Shown: one piece after another, positions 38,844 to 47,920 of the stretch
Numbering within the stretch: position 1 is the first letter of the stretch
How the letters are laid out: each line of letters opens with the position of its first letter
DNA from: Stenotrophomonas acidaminiphila
Lineage (GTDB): Bacteria; Pseudomonadota; Gammaproteobacteria; Xanthomonadales; Xanthomonadaceae
Direction: 5' to 3'
Assembly (NCBI RefSeq): GCF_001431595.1
Contig: NZ_LDJO01000026.1
Coordinates: 186,001 to 250,000 of the forward strand
Length of the DNA: 64,000 nt
Made by a program: the position numbers and the translations under genes
Notes under the pieces: generated by a model
What the model was told of the DNA's origin: nothing
The model's input: the letters and a program-made list of their open reading frames with translations, nothing else
Databases searched by the model: none

Positions 38844-39830
38844 ATGGACACGCTGTTCCTGTTGGCCGCCCTGCTCGTTTCTCCGGCACCGGATGCTTCC
38901 GGCGCGTGCCCGCCGGTTCCCTCGCTCCCTTCCCTCGTCTGCGAGGCCACTCCGCACGGCTGGTTTTACGCGGACTCCGCACAGGCGGCCAGGGAGGCCG
39001 CCGACGAGGGCGCCGCCACGGCCGCCGCCTTCCAGCGTTACCTGGGGCGCGCTGCTCCCGCCGGCGCCACCGTACTGAGCGCGCGCTTCCCGATGGAGCG
39101 GCAGGAGGTCTTCGCTTCGCAACATGCATTGCCCTACCTGCGTGTCTGGATTCCGGCCGAAGCCAAGGCGGCGATGATCGAAGAAAGCCTGCGCAGGAGC
39201 ATGCCCCATCTGTCCGACGAACAGGTCGGCGCGATCGTGCAGCGTGCCCGCCAGAGCAGCGGCGACATTCTGCGCCATGAACTGGGTCACTCCGTGTACC
39301 GGGCCGTGTTCTGGCCACGGCACAGTCCGGACGACGGCCACTATGCGACGCCCGCGCCCGACTGGCTGGACGAAGCCAGCGCCATCCTGATGGAGCCCGA
39401 AACAATGCTGGCCGGCCGTCGTGCCCAGTTCCGCCAGTGGCTGCACGAAACGCCGGAGCAGGTCAGCCCGCCCAGTGTGTTCCTATCCCGCCCGCATCCT
39501 TTCGCCACCGCGGAACAACGTGCCCGGCTTGCCGCACGGAGCGGAGGCCAGGCCGCCAACGGCACCGTGGCGGCGGTTGTCTCCGGCGATGGCGCCAAGG
39601 CCCAGGCGGGCTTCTATCTGCAGAGCCTGGCGATGGCCGATTTCCTCATCGAATGCAGCGGCCGACAGGACCTGCTGGGTGAGATCAGCCAGGCCCTGGC
39701 CGACGGGATGGGTTTCGATGCCTGGCTTACGGCAAATGGTCTGCGCCACCAGTTGGGTGCCAACGTCAAGGAACTGGACAGGAACTGGTCGGCCTGGGTG
39801 AACGCACAGCGTGAAGCACCGGCGCAATGA
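38844..39830 (+). CDS. Exported gluzincin-like zinc protease candidate, function unknown
   Basis: 328 aa. ATG 38844 is preferred because GGAG (just inside the alternative ATG 38829) sits nine bases before it. A short hydrophobic N-terminus (MDTLFLLAALLVSPAP) suggests a signal peptide. The zinc motif HELGH (145-149) is followed about 25 residues later by PDWLDEASA (172-180), matching the WLxEGxA third-ligand motif of MA-clan peptidases with Glu177 as ligand. The rest is not recognisable. Several Cys (C22, C33) could form a disulfide. It stands alone between terminators. Confidence 0.7.
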   Translation: MDTLFLLAALLVSPAPDASGACPPVPSLPSLVCEATPHGWFYADSAQAAREAADEGAATAAAFQRYLGRAAPAGATVLSARFPMERQEVFASQHALPYLRVWIPAEAKAAMIEESLRRSMPHLSDEQVGAIVQRARQSSGDILRHELGHSVYRAVFWPRHSPDDGHYATPAPDWLDEASAILMEPETMLAGRRAQFRQWLHETPEQVSPPSVFLSRPHPFATAEQRARLAARSGGQAANGTVAAVVSGDGAKAQAGFYLQSLAMADFLIECSGRQDLLGEISQALADGMGFDAWLTANGLRHQLGANVKELDRNWSAWVNAQREAPAQ

Positions 39831-39846
39831 GACGCAGCATCCCGAA

Positions 39847-39878
39847 ATGATGAAGGCGCCCTGCGGCGCCTTCATCAT
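39847..39878. terminator. Bidirectional terminator
   Basis: A 14-bp perfect stem, ATGATGAAGGCGCC and its complement around CTGC, between the convergent protease-like gene and the TorF porin gene. Confidence 0.85.
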
Positions 39879-39898
39879 TCCGGCATCGTGAGCGGCAC

Positions 39899-40594
39899 TC
39901 AGCGCGCGATCTTGACCGCCAGCACCACGCGGTTGTCGGCCAGCTTGCCGAAGTTGTCGCGGCCCTTGCCGTCGGTGCCGTAGTAGCCCAGCGAGACGTT
40001 GGCGATGCCGAAGCTGCGGCCCACGCCCACGCTCCAGTCGGTGTAGTCCTGGGCCACGTCGCTGTCGTTGAACACGCTGCGGCCGACGTTGGCGTTGAAG
40101 CTGAAGTCGTTCGGCAGGGCCCACTCGCCGCCGACGCCGTAGTACCAGCCGGTGGTGCTGCTGCCCCACACGTCGTTGGTGTAGCTGACGTTGACCTTCC
40201 AGTGTTCGGCGATGGTGGTGGTGGTGACCAGCTCGTTGTAGGCCATCTCGCTGGCACCCGGGTAGGTGTAGCGGTTGAGCATCAGGTCGACGTTGACCGC
40301 TTCGTTGACGTCGAAGCCGTAGCCGACGAAATAGTCCACCTCGACGTCGGGGCTGCCTTCGCCGAAGTCCACGCCCGAGGCGAAGCTGCCGACATACAGG
40401 CCGCTTGCCGTGGTCCAGGTGACGGTGCCCTGCACCGTCGGCTTCTCGTCGGTCTGCGAGGCGCCGCGGAACAGATAGTCGGAAACCGCGCCGACTTCCC
40501 AGCTCAGGGGCGCCGCGTCTTCGGCGCAGGCAGCGAAGGGAATGGACAGCAGGGCAGCACAGGCAACGGCTGCAAGGCGCTTGCAGGGAATCAT
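39899..40594 (-). CDS. TorF-type putative outer-membrane protein
   Basis: 231 aa with signal peptide (MIPCKRLAAVACAALLSIPFAACA). The mature part begins APLSWEVGAVSDYLFRGASQTDEKP, the hallmark of the TIGR02001 (TorF/Gcw_chp) family, and alternates aromatic-rich strands to the end (VSLGYYGTDGKGRDN, RVVLAVKIAR), consistent with a small beta-barrel of about 10-12 strands. It lies 123 bases downstream of cysA on the same strand. Its ligand is unknown; a possible link to sulfate or taurine import is only contextual. Confidence 0.88.
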   Translation of the reverse strand: MIPCKRLAAVACAALLSIPFAACAEDAAPLSWEVGAVSDYLFRGASQTDEKPTVQGTVTWTTASGLYVGSFASGVDFGEGSPDVEVDYFVGYGFDVNEAVNVDLMLNRYTYPGASEMAYNELVTTTTIAEHWKVNVSYTNDVWGSSTTGWYYGVGGEWALPNDFSFNANVGRSVFNDSDVAQDYTDWSVGVGRSFGIANVSLGYYGTDGKGRDNFGKLADNRVVLAVKIAR

Positions 40595-40717
40595 GCAGGT
40601 CTCCGGGAGGTGGGGGTGGGCGCCGCCGCGGCGCGCGGTTCACGAATTTTTAACCAAAATGATCCGGCGCGCCAGCACTTCGTGGCGTCGCCGTCCGACC
40701 CGGCTCCCTGCTGCGCC

Positions 40718-41764
40718 CTAGCCCGTGGCAGCGGCGGCGAACACCCCATGGCGCCGCGCCGCCAGCGCAACGACCTGCCCGGCGACGTAGGCCGGCGCGT
40801 CCGGCGGCAGTTCGACCTCCACGTCCACCGCGGCCCCGCGCAGCCGCGCCCGCAACCGCGCCCTGGCCCCGCTGCGCTGCACCGCCAGGACGGTCCCCGT
40901 CCAGTCGCCGGCATCGTCCACGCGCATGTCTTCCGGGCGCACATAGACGTCCAGCGGGACCTGGTCCGGCAGGCCCTCCGGCCGCGGCCAGCGGGCGCCC
41001 GCCACCTCCAGCACCTCGCCATCGGTCCGCGCCGGCAGGCGGTTGGCCTCGCCGACGAAGCCGTAGACGAAGGGCGACACCGGCCGGTCGTAGACCTCGC
41101 CCGGGCTGCCGACCTGCTCGATGCGGCCACGGTTGAGGATCGCCACGCGGTCCGCCAGCTCCAGCGCTTCTTCCTGGTCGTGGGTGACGAACACCGTGGT
41201 CAGGCCGGTGCGGTCGTGCAGTTCGCGCAGCCAGCGGCGCAGGTCGCGGCGCACCTGCGCATCCAGCGCCCCGAACGGCTCGTCCAGCAGCAGCACGCGC
41301 GGTTCGATGGCCAGCGCGCGGGCCAGCGCCACGCGCTGGCGCTGGCCGCCGGACAGCTGCGTCGGATAGCGCCCGCCCAGGCCGTCGAGCTGCACCAGCG
41401 CCAGCAGCTCCTCGACGCGCGCGGCGATGCGCGCCCTCGGCCAGCGCCGCTCGCCGCGCCGCACCTCCAGGCCGAAGGCGATGTTGGCGCGCACGTCCAT
41501 GTGCCGGAACAGCGCATAGTGCTGGAATACGAAGCCGGCGCGACGCGCCTGCACGCTCAGGCCGGTGGCGTCCTCGCCGTCGAACAGGATCCGGCCCTGT
41601 TCGGGATGTTCCAGCCCGGCCAGCGCGCGCAGCAGGGTGGTCTTGCCCGAGCCGGAAGGCCCGAGCAGCGCCAGCAGTTCGCCGCTGCGGATGTCCAGGC
41701 TGACGCCGTCGAGCGCGGGAAACGCGCCGAAGCGCTTGCCCAGTTGTTGGATGCGGATGTTCAT
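40718..41764 (-). CDS. cysA: Sulfate/thiosulfate ABC transporter ATPase
   Basis: ATP-binding subunit of the sulfate importer. 348 aa: Walker [13 protein letters not shown]-loop FQHYALF, ABC signature [15 protein letters not shown], Walker [12 protein letters not shown], His switch VTHDQEEAL. The C-terminal TOBE-like region (about 240-348) is typical of the CysA/PotA class. One base separates its ATG from the cysW stop, so translation is coupled. Last of the five-gene minus-strand operon. Confidence 0.95.
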   Translation of the reverse strand: MNIRIQQLGKRFGAFPALDGVSLDIRSGELLALLGPSGSGKTTLLRALAGLEHPEQGRILFDGEDATGLSVQARRAGFVFQHYALFRHMDVRANIAFGLEVRRGERRWPRARIAARVEELLALVQLDGLGGRYPTQLSGGQRQRVALARALAIEPRVLLLDEPFGALDAQVRRDLRRWLRELHDRTGLTTVFVTHDQEEALELADRVAILNRGRIEQVGSPGEVYDRPVSPFVYGFVGEANRLPARTDGEVLEVAGARWPRPEGLPDQVPLDVYVRPEDMRVDDAGDWTGTVLAVQRSGARARLRARLRGAAVDVEVELPPDAPAYVAGQVVALAARRHGVFAAAATG

Positions 41765-41765
41765 G

Positions 41766-42710
41766 TCACCTCGGCCGATGCGCGGCGGCCAGCGATTGGC
41801 CGTGGCGCCATTCCAGGAAAGTCTTCAGCACCAGGGTCAGCAGCGCGGTGCCGGCCAGCAGCGACGCGCAGGCGAAGGCGGCGCTGTAGGCGTATTCGTT
41901 GTAGAGGATCTCCACGTGCAGCGGCAGCGTGTTGGTGCGCCCGCGGATATGCCCGGACACCACCGACACCGCGCCGAACTCGCCCATCGCCCGCGCACTG
42001 CACAGCAACACGCCATACAGCAGCCCCCAGCGGATGTTGGGCAGCGTCACCTTCCAGAACATCTGCCAGGCATTGGCGCCCAGGGTGAGCGCGGCCAGTT
42101 CCTCGTCGCTGCCCTGCTGCTCCATCAGCGGCATCAGTTCGCGGGCGATGAACGGGAAGGTGACGAAGGTGGTCGCCAGCACGATGCCCGGGATCGCGAA
42201 CACGATGCGCGGCAACTGCAGCAGCACCTCGCCCGCCACCGGCAGGTGCAGGCGCACGCCGTCCTCGATCAACGGCCACAGCCAGCCATCGCGGCCGAAC
42301 AACAGGATGAACACCAGCCCGGCGACCACCGGCGACACCGAGAACGGCAGGTCGATCAGCGTCACCAGCCAGCGCTTGCCGGGGAACCGGTGCTTGCTCA
42401 CCACCCAGGCCGCGGCAACGCCGAACACCAGGTTGAGCGGAATCACGATGGCGGTGACCAGCAGGGTCAGGCGCACGGCCGACAGCGCGTCCGCATCGCT
42501 CACCGCGCTCCACAGCGCCTGCACGCCGCCGCGCAGCGCCTCGGCGAACACCAGCAGCAGCGGCAACAGCAGGAACGACAGCAGGAACCCCAGTGCACCG
42601 AGCACCAGCAACGCCTGCACCCAGCCCGGTTCGGTGGTGACGCCACGCCGCGTCCTGGTACCGGCAGCGCGCACGGCCGGCACCGGCAGTTCCGACACCA
42701 TCCCGTTCAT
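41766..42710 (-). CDS. cysW: Sulfate ABC transporter permease CysW
   Basis: 314 aa inner-membrane permease. The start at 42710 overlaps the end of cysT by 4 bases. Six transmembrane segments follow a short cytosolic tail (first near [20 protein letters not shown]). The coupling motif interacting with CysA is in [22 protein letters not shown] (EAA loop), and CysW signatures [16 protein letters not shown] and [17 protein letters not shown] are clear. Confidence 0.95.
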   Translation of the reverse strand: MNGMVSELPVPAVRAAGTRTRRGVTTEPGWVQALLVLGALGFLLSFLLLPLLLVFAEALRGGVQALWSAVSDADALSAVRLTLLVTAIVIPLNLVFGVAAAWVVSKHRFPGKRWLVTLIDLPFSVSPVVAGLVFILLFGRDGWLWPLIEDGVRLHLPVAGEVLLQLPRIVFAIPGIVLATTFVTFPFIARELMPLMEQQGSDEELAALTLGANAWQMFWKVTLPNIRWGLLYGVLLCSARAMGEFGAVSVVSGHIRGRTNTLPLHVEILYNEYAYSAAFACASLLAGTALLTLVLKTFLEWRHGQSLAAAHRPR

Positions 42711-43561
42711 CGCCGCTCCCTGCGCTGCAGGCGGGCCTGCAGCGTGTTGACCAGCAACAGTACCGCGAAGGACAGCAGCAGCATCGCCGCGGCGATGGCG
42801 GTGGCACCGGCGTAGTCGAACTCCTCCAGGCGGATGGTGATCAGCAGCGGCGCGATCTCGGTCGCGCCAGGCAGGTTGCCGGCGATGAAGATCACCGAGC
42901 CGTACTCGCCCACGCCGCGCGCGAACGCCAGCGCGAAGCCGGTCAGCATCGCCGGCCACAGCGCCGGCACGACCACCCGTGCGATGGCCTGGAAACGGCT
43001 GGCGCCCAGCGTCGCCGCCGCCTCCTCGAGTTCGCGCTCGGCTTCGGCCAGCACCGGCTGCACGATGCGCACCACGAACGGCAGGCCGACGAACACCAGC
43101 GCGACCACGATGCCCAGCGGCGTGTAGGCGACCTTCAGGCCGAGCGGCTCCAGCCAGCGCCCGACCCAGCCCTGGCCGCCATACAGCGCGGTGAGGGCGA
43201 TGCCGGCCACCGCGGTGGGCAGCGCGAATGGCAGGTCGATCAATGCATCGAACAGGCGCCGGCCCGGGAAGCGGTAGCGCACGAACACCCACGCCACCCA
43301 CGTGCCCATCAGCGTGTTGAACGCGGCCGCGGCGAAGGCGGTGCCGAAGCTCAGGCGCAGCGCCGCCAGAACGCGCGGTTCGCTCCATATCCGCCAGATG
43401 CCTTCCACGCCCAACCCGGCCGCGCGCAGGAACACGCCGGCCAGCGGGATCAGCACGATCAGGCCCAGCCAGAACAGGGTCACGCCCATGCCCAGGCCAA
43501 ACCCGGGCAGGACCCGCGGATGGCGCCGCAGCGGCGGCAGTGCGGCAGCGTTCGCGGCCAC
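42707..43561 (-). CDS. cysT: Sulfate ABC transporter permease CysT (CysU)
   Basis: 284 aa, GTG start 3 bases after the sbp stop. Six transmembrane segments. [19 protein letters not shown] is the CysT signature, the EAA loop is [20 protein letters not shown], and [21 protein letters not shown] follows. Forms the heterodimeric pore with CysW. Confidence 0.95.
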   Translation of the reverse strand: MAANAAALPPLRRHPRVLPGFGLGMGVTLFWLGLIVLIPLAGVFLRAAGLGVEGIWRIWSEPRVLAALRLSFGTAFAAAAFNTLMGTWVAWVFVRYRFPGRRLFDALIDLPFALPTAVAGIALTALYGGQGWVGRWLEPLGLKVAYTPLGIVVALVFVGLPFVVRIVQPVLAEAERELEEAAATLGASRFQAIARVVVPALWPAMLTGFALAFARGVGEYGSVIFIAGNLPGATEIAPLLITIRLEEFDYAGATAIAAAMLLLSFAVLLLVNTLQARLQRRERR

Positions 43562-43564
43562 CGC

Positions 43565-44587
43565 TTACTTGCCCGCCTGGATCTGGTCGAACAGGCCACC
43601 GTCGGCGAAGTGCTCGGCCTGTGCCTTTTCCCAGGAGCCGAACGCCTGGCGGAGGGTGACGAGCTGCACCGGCGGGAACCGCGCGATGTCGGCCGGGTCG
43701 GCGTACTGCGGATTGCGCGGGCGATAGTAGTGGCGGGCGGCGATGCGCTGTCCTTCGGGCGAGTACAGGTACTGCAGGTAGGCCTGCGCCACTTCGCGGG
43801 TGCCATGCCGGTCGACATTGCGGTCCACCAGCGCCACCGACGGCTCGGCCAGGATCGACTGGCGCGGCACCACGATCTCGAACTTGTCCGGGCCCAGCTC
43901 TTCCTGCGCCAGGAACGCCTCGTTCTCCCAGGCCAGCAGCACGTCGCCGATGCCGCGCTGGACGAAGGTGGTGGTGGCGCCGCGCGCACCGGTATCCAGC
44001 ACCGGCACGTTGCGGAACAGCGCGCGCATGTAGTTGAGGATGCGCGCGCGGTCGCCCTTGAAGATGTGCTCGGCGTAGGCCCAGGCGGCCAGGTAGTTCC
44101 AGCGTGCGCCGCCGGACGTCTTGGGATTGGGCGTCACCACCGAGATGCCGGCGCGCAGCAGGTCCGGCCAGTCGCGGATCCCCTTGGGGTTGCCCTTGCG
44201 CACCAGGAACACGATGGTCGAGGTGTACGGCGCGCTGTTGTCGGGCAGGCGCGACTCCCAGTTGGCCGGCAGCAGCCGCGACTTCTGCGCGATCGCGTCA
44301 ACGTCATAGGCCAGCGCCAGCGTCACCACGTCGGCCTCGATGCCATCGATCACCGCGCGCGCCTGCTTGCCCGAACCGCCATGCGAGGTCTCGATGCTGA
44401 CGGTCTCGCCCCGGGTCTGCTTCCAGTGCCTTGCGAACGCGGCGTTGTATTCGCGGTACAGCTCGCGGGTGGGGTCGTAGGAAACATTGAGCAGCTGCAG
44501 GTCGCGGGCGAAGGCCGTGCCGGCGCCCAGGGCCAGCACGAAGGCCAGCGTGGCCACGCCGATGCGCGGAAGGAAGAAGTGCTTCAC
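43565..44587 (-). CDS. sbp: Periplasmic sulfate-binding protein
   Basis: Receptor for sulfate (or thiosulfate) delivery to CysTWA. 340 aa. GTG 44587 with GGAGAG upstream gives [20 protein letters not shown], a signal peptide cut near FA-RDLQ. The mature chain begins [19 protein letters not shown], the family signature; ligand-contact segments are [14 protein letters not shown] and [21 protein letters not shown]. Whether it is Sbp or CysP cannot be decided. It follows the porin gene by 12 bases. Confidence 0.93.
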   Translation of the reverse strand: MKHFFLPRIGVATLAFVLALGAGTAFARDLQLLNVSYDPTRELYREYNAAFARHWKQTRGETVSIETSHGGSGKQARAVIDGIEADVVTLALAYDVDAIAQKSRLLPANWESRLPDNSAPYTSTIVFLVRKGNPKGIRDWPDLLRAGISVVTPNPKTSGGARWNYLAAWAYAEHIFKGDRARILNYMRALFRNVPVLDTGARGATTTFVQRGIGDVLLAWENEAFLAQEELGPDKFEIVVPRQSILAEPSVALVDRNVDRHGTREVAQAYLQYLYSPEGQRIAARHYYRPRNPQYADPADIARFPPVQLVTLRQAFGSWEKAQAEHFADGGLFDQIQAGK

Positions 44588-44599
44588 GAAGGCTCTCCG

Positions 44600-46027
44600 T
44601 CAGAAGGAAACTTGCAGGCGCGAGAAAACGGCCTTTTCATCCGCCAGCCTGGTGCTGCCGGCAAAGGCACCGAAGCGGCTCTGCAGGTAGTTGGTGGCCA
44701 GCTTCAGGTTCGGCGTCAGGTACCAGTTCGCGCCGACCGTCCACGAGCGGATGCGCGTGGCCGAGGTGTCGGGATCGGCGTAGAACGGGAATGCCGCAGC
44801 GTCGACATCCAGCCCGCCATAGCGCGCGGTGAGTTCAAACGCGCCCAGCCCGCCATTGACGCCGAACGGGCGCGACGGCGTCACCCCGCGGTAGCCGGCG
44901 TCCTCGCCCGTCAGTACATAGCTGGCCGTTGCCTGCCAGGCACTGTGCTGCAGTTGCCGGCGGCGTGCGTCGCGGGCCACCGCCTGGCGCGAGACGATGT
45001 ACTCGGCCTGCAAGCCGAAGCCGTTGCGGTAGAACCACCCCTGCGGCGACCAGCGCAGGGTGTCGCCCGCAGCCAGCACCGGGCCGCGGTAACTGAAGAA
45101 CGTCGCCTGCCCGGGCGAGCGGTAGCGCGGCAGGAAGTTGTTGCCGCTGCCCTGCTTCCGGCCGGCGCTGGCCCCCAGGCCGATGCCCAGCCCTGCCCAC
45201 GCGCCGTCGCTGCCCTTGAACGGCTCCAGGAACACGCGGCCGGCGTACTCGAAATCGCCGTCCGGGTTGCCGGCCACCGCATCGCGGCCATCGACCGTGC
45301 CGTTGAACACGCCCACCGCGTAGCTGAAGCGGCCACTGGCCGCCTCGCCCTGCAGCTGTACGCCGAGGTCACGGTTGGGCGCCAGCTCGCTGGCCAGCGC
45401 CCGCTCGACATCCACCAGCGCCGCGGACGACTGCAGGCGTTCCAGGCCGACCGGCGAGGTGAACTTGCCCACCCGCAGCGCATGGCCCGGGGCGAAGCGC
45501 AGGTCGGCATAGGCATCGACGATGGTCGCGCCGTCGCCGGCGAACTCCGGGGTGAAGCGATAGGCGACCCGCTTGCCCAGCGAGCCCTCCAGCGTCGGCC
45601 GGGCGGTGCGCAGCAGAAAGCCGTCATTCGCGCTGCCGTCGCCGATGAACACGCGGGCATCGCCCTGCAGCAGGCCGCGCAGCTTCAGCTCGTAGTCGCC
45701 GTCGCCGGACTTGAACGAAGCGCCTTTCTGGTCGATCGCGATCCTGGGCGCGAGCCTTGCGGCGGCCACGCGTTCGTCTTCCTGCAGTTCCAGGCGACGC
45801 TCGAGGATGCGCAGGCGCTGGTCCAGATCGGCCAGCCCGCCGCCTTGGGCCGGTGTTGCGTCCGCCACGCCGGCCAGCCGCTCCAGCCGCTCCAGGCGCT
45901 GCCGCAGCTGTTCCACGTCCGGTTGCTGCGCCTGCGCCGGCAGCGCCGTCGCACACGCCAGCACGGCCAGGCACAGCGGCGGCAGCCGGCGGCTCGGCAG
46001 GGTCGGCATGGGGCGTGGCGCGGTCAT
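44600..46027 (-). CDS. OprP/OprO-like outer-membrane porin, first gene of the sulfate operon
   Basis: 475 aa. ATG 46027, eight bases after CAGGAG, gives a signal peptide ending PAQAQ. Residues about 25-75 form a coiled coil (DVEQLRQRLERLERL; LRILERRLELQEDERV), as found in trimeric anion porins. The barrel begins GDGDYELKLRGLLQGDARVF and ends LATNYLQSRFG...SRLQVSF with terminal Phe, the outer-membrane insertion signal. The OprP family selects phosphate or polyphosphate; here the 12-base spacing to sbp suggests sulfate. Divergent from kbl across 164 bases. Confidence 0.9.
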   Translation of the reverse strand: MTAPRPMPTLPSRRLPPLCLAVLACATALPAQAQQPDVEQLRQRLERLERLAGVADATPAQGGGLADLDQRLRILERRLELQEDERVAAARLAPRIAIDQKGASFKSGDGDYELKLRGLLQGDARVFIGDGSANDGFLLRTARPTLEGSLGKRVAYRFTPEFAGDGATIVDAYADLRFAPGHALRVGKFTSPVGLERLQSSAALVDVERALASELAPNRDLGVQLQGEAASGRFSYAVGVFNGTVDGRDAVAGNPDGDFEYAGRVFLEPFKGSDGAWAGLGIGLGASAGRKQGSGNNFLPRYRSPGQATFFSYRGPVLAAGDTLRWSPQGWFYRNGFGLQAEYIVSRQAVARDARRRQLQHSAWQATASYVLTGEDAGYRGVTPSRPFGVNGGLGAFELTARYGGLDVDAAAFPFYADPDTSATRIRSWTVGANWYLTPNLKLATNYLQSRFGAFAGSTRLADEKAVFSRLQVSF

Positions 46028-46155
46028 CGACGGCTCCTGGCGGGTGGTAGGCAGGCTGCCGATGCTGCGGGCGCACACGTCCACGGAGAAATGACTTCCA
46101 GCGCGGCGCATATAGCCATCGCACATGACGCCCGCCGCGCCCACCCCGCTGCCGC

Positions 46156-46161
46156 TAAAAT
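46156..46161 (+). promoter_or_regulatory. -10-like box upstream of kbl
   Basis: TAAAAT, 30 bases before the kbl ATG in the divergent porin-kbl spacer; -35 not clear. Confidence 0.35.
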
Positions 46162-46191
46162 CGGACTTCCTTCCCGCCGCAAGACCCTGCC

Positions 46192-47406
46192 ATGACCGCT
46201 ACCGCGAACACTTCCCCGCTCACCCGGCACTACGCCGAGGAACTGGACGCCATCCGCGCGCAGGGCCTGTTCAAGTCCGAACGCATCATCACCAGCCCGC
46301 AGTCGGCGCAGATCACCCTGGACGATGGCCGCAGCGTGCTGAATTTCTGCGCCAACAACTACCTGGGCCTGGCCGATCACCCGGAGCTGATCCAGGCCGC
46401 CAAGGACGCGCTGGACAGCCATGGCTTCGGCATGGCCTCGGTGCGTTTCATCTGCGGCACCCAGGACCTGCACAAGCAGCTGGAAAAGCAGATCGCCGAT
46501 TTCTTCGGCAAGGACGACACCATCCTCTACGCCGCCTGCTTCGACGCCAACGGCGGGCTGTTCGAGCCGCTGCTGGGCGAGAACGACGCGATCATCTCCG
46601 ACGCGCTCAACCACGCCTCGATCATCGACGGCGTGCGCCTGTGCAAGGCCAGGCGCTTCCGTTACGCCAACTGCGACATGGCCGACCTGGAGGCCCAGCT
46701 GCAGGCGGCCGATGCCGCCGGCTGCCGGACCAAGCTGATCACCACCGACGGCGTGTTCTCGATGGACGGCTTCATCGCCCCGCTGGACGAGATCACCGCG
46801 CTGGCAGAGAAGTACAACGCACTGGTGCACATCGACGAATGCCACGCCACCGGCTTCCTCGGTGCCACCGGCCGCGGCTCGGCCGAGGTCAAGGGGGTGC
46901 TGGACAGGATCGACATCATCACCGGCACCCTGGGCAAGGCCATGGGCGGCGCACTGGGCGGCTTCACCTGCGCCAGCGCCGAAGTGATCGAACTGCTGCG
47001 CCAGCGCTCGCGCCCGTACCTGTTCTCCAACTCGCTGCCGCCGCACGTGGTCGCCGCCGGCATCAAGGCCTTCGACATGCTCGACAAGGCCGACGACCTG
47101 CGCCGCAAGCTGGCCGAGAACACCGCCTACTTCCGCGAGAAGATGACCGCCGCCGGCTTCGACGTGAAGCCCGGCGTGCACCCGATCAGCCCGGTGATGC
47201 TGTACGACGCGCCGCTGGCGCAGAAGTTCGCCGAGCGCCTGCTGGAAGAAGGCATCTACGCGATCGGCTTCTTCTTCCCGGTGGTGCCCAAGGGCCAGGC
47301 GCGCATCCGCACGCAGATGAGCGCCGCGCACAGCCGCGAGCACCTGGACCGCGCCATCGACGCCTTCACCCGCATCGGCCGGGAACTGGGCGTCATCAAG
47401 GGCTGA
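46192..47406 (+). CDS. kbl: 2-amino-3-ketobutyrate coenzyme A ligase
   Basis: PLP enzyme cleaving 2-amino-3-ketobutyrate with CoA to glycine and acetyl-CoA, completing threonine breakdown begun by Tdh. 404 aa, alpha-oxoamine synthase family. PLP-binding Lys249 lies in [13 protein letters not shown]; other signatures are [31 protein letters not shown] and [12 protein letters not shown]. In E. coli kbl-tdh form one operon; here kbl has its own promoter region and a strong terminator. Confidence 0.97.
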   Translation: MTATANTSPLTRHYAEELDAIRAQGLFKSERIITSPQSAQITLDDGRSVLNFCANNYLGLADHPELIQAAKDALDSHGFGMASVRFICGTQDLHKQLEKQIADFFGKDDTILYAACFDANGGLFEPLLGENDAIISDALNHASIIDGVRLCKARRFRYANCDMADLEAQLQAADAAGCRTKLITTDGVFSMDGFIAPLDEITALAEKYNALVHIDECHATGFLGATGRGSAEVKGVLDRIDIITGTLGKAMGGALGGFTCASAEVIELLRQRSRPYLFSNSLPPHVVAAGIKAFDMLDKADDLRRKLAENTAYFREKMTAAGFDVKPGVHPISPVMLYDAPLAQKFAERLLEEGIYAIGFFFPVVPKGQARIRTQMSAAHSREHLDRAIDAFTRIGRELGVIKG

Positions 47407-47422
47407 CCTCCGCCCGCAACGA

Positions 47423-47446
47423 AACAGGCGCCGCAAGGCGCCTGTT
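47423..47446 (+). terminator. kbl terminator
   Basis: AACAGGCGCC/GGCGCCTGTT with GCAA tetraloop followed by CTTG, 16 bases after the stop. The core GGCGCC-loop is like the tdh terminator. Confidence 0.85.
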
Positions 47447-47502
47447 CTTGTTCATGCCCGCGGCCGCCAATGGCCGCACCCCGCCCTGCGGGACCCGCAG
47501 CT

Positions 47503-47823
47503 TTAGCGCTTGGGCTTGGGCTTGGGCGTGGACGCCGCCGATGCCTCGGGCTTGGCCGACGCCGTACCGCCACGGGCGACGCGGATGCCGTTGGCCTTCA
47601 TCCATGCGTCGAACTGGTCGGCACTCATGTTCTTGCCTGCCTGCTGCATCAGGAAACGGTAGTTGCCCAGTGCGTCCTTCTCCGCCATCGGCGCCTCGAC
47701 CGTCACCGTGACCGGCTTTTCGGCGGTCGCCGCCACCGGCTTGCCGGACGACGCACAACCGGCCAGGACCACGGCTGCCGCCGCACCCAATGACGACACC
47801 GCGATGCGGAAGAAAGCTGACAT
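47503..47823 (-). CDS. Small lipoprotein with FDAWMK motif, function unknown
   Basis: 106 aa. The signal peptide ends in lipobox VLAGC (Cys23). Residues 55-82 (YRFLMQQAGKNMSADQF then DAWMKANGIRV) are 19/28 identical by eye to residues 114-141 of the exported protein at 48768-49259. The tail is Lys/Pro/Ala-rich (TPKPKPKR). No known domain is recognised. An AT-rich cluster of CATGAA repeats lies just upstream. Probably an envelope protein. Confidence 0.75.
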   Translation of the reverse strand: MSAFFRIAVSSLGAAAAVVLAGCASSGKPVAATAEKPVTVTVEAPMAEKDALGNYRFLMQQAGKNMSADQFDAWMKANGIRVARGGTASAKPEASAASTPKPKPKR

Positions 47824-47867
47824 GGTGGCCCGACCTCACTGAGAACAGACACACAGCCTAACGCTGC

Positions 47868-47920
47868 ACTTCATGAAATCAAGCTATTTCCATGAAATAC
47901 ATGAAGAATTTCATGGATTT
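47868..47920. promoter_or_regulatory. AT-rich CATGAA repeat cluster with 9-bp inverted repeat
   Basis: In a GC-rich genome this 50-base stretch is strikingly AT-rich. CATGAA occurs at 47872, 47891 and 47900, and CCATGAAAT (47890-47898) pairs with ATTTCATGG (47908-47916). It lies 45-95 bases upstream of the lipoprotein gene and touches the stop of the pseudouridine synthase gene. Operator and terminator are both possible. Confidence 0.55.

Noticed and set aside
46125-47711. Second long plus-strand open frame over kbl
   Set aside because: It is another frame of kbl, with Arg/Pro-rich composition and no motifs, and kbl itself is motif-supported.
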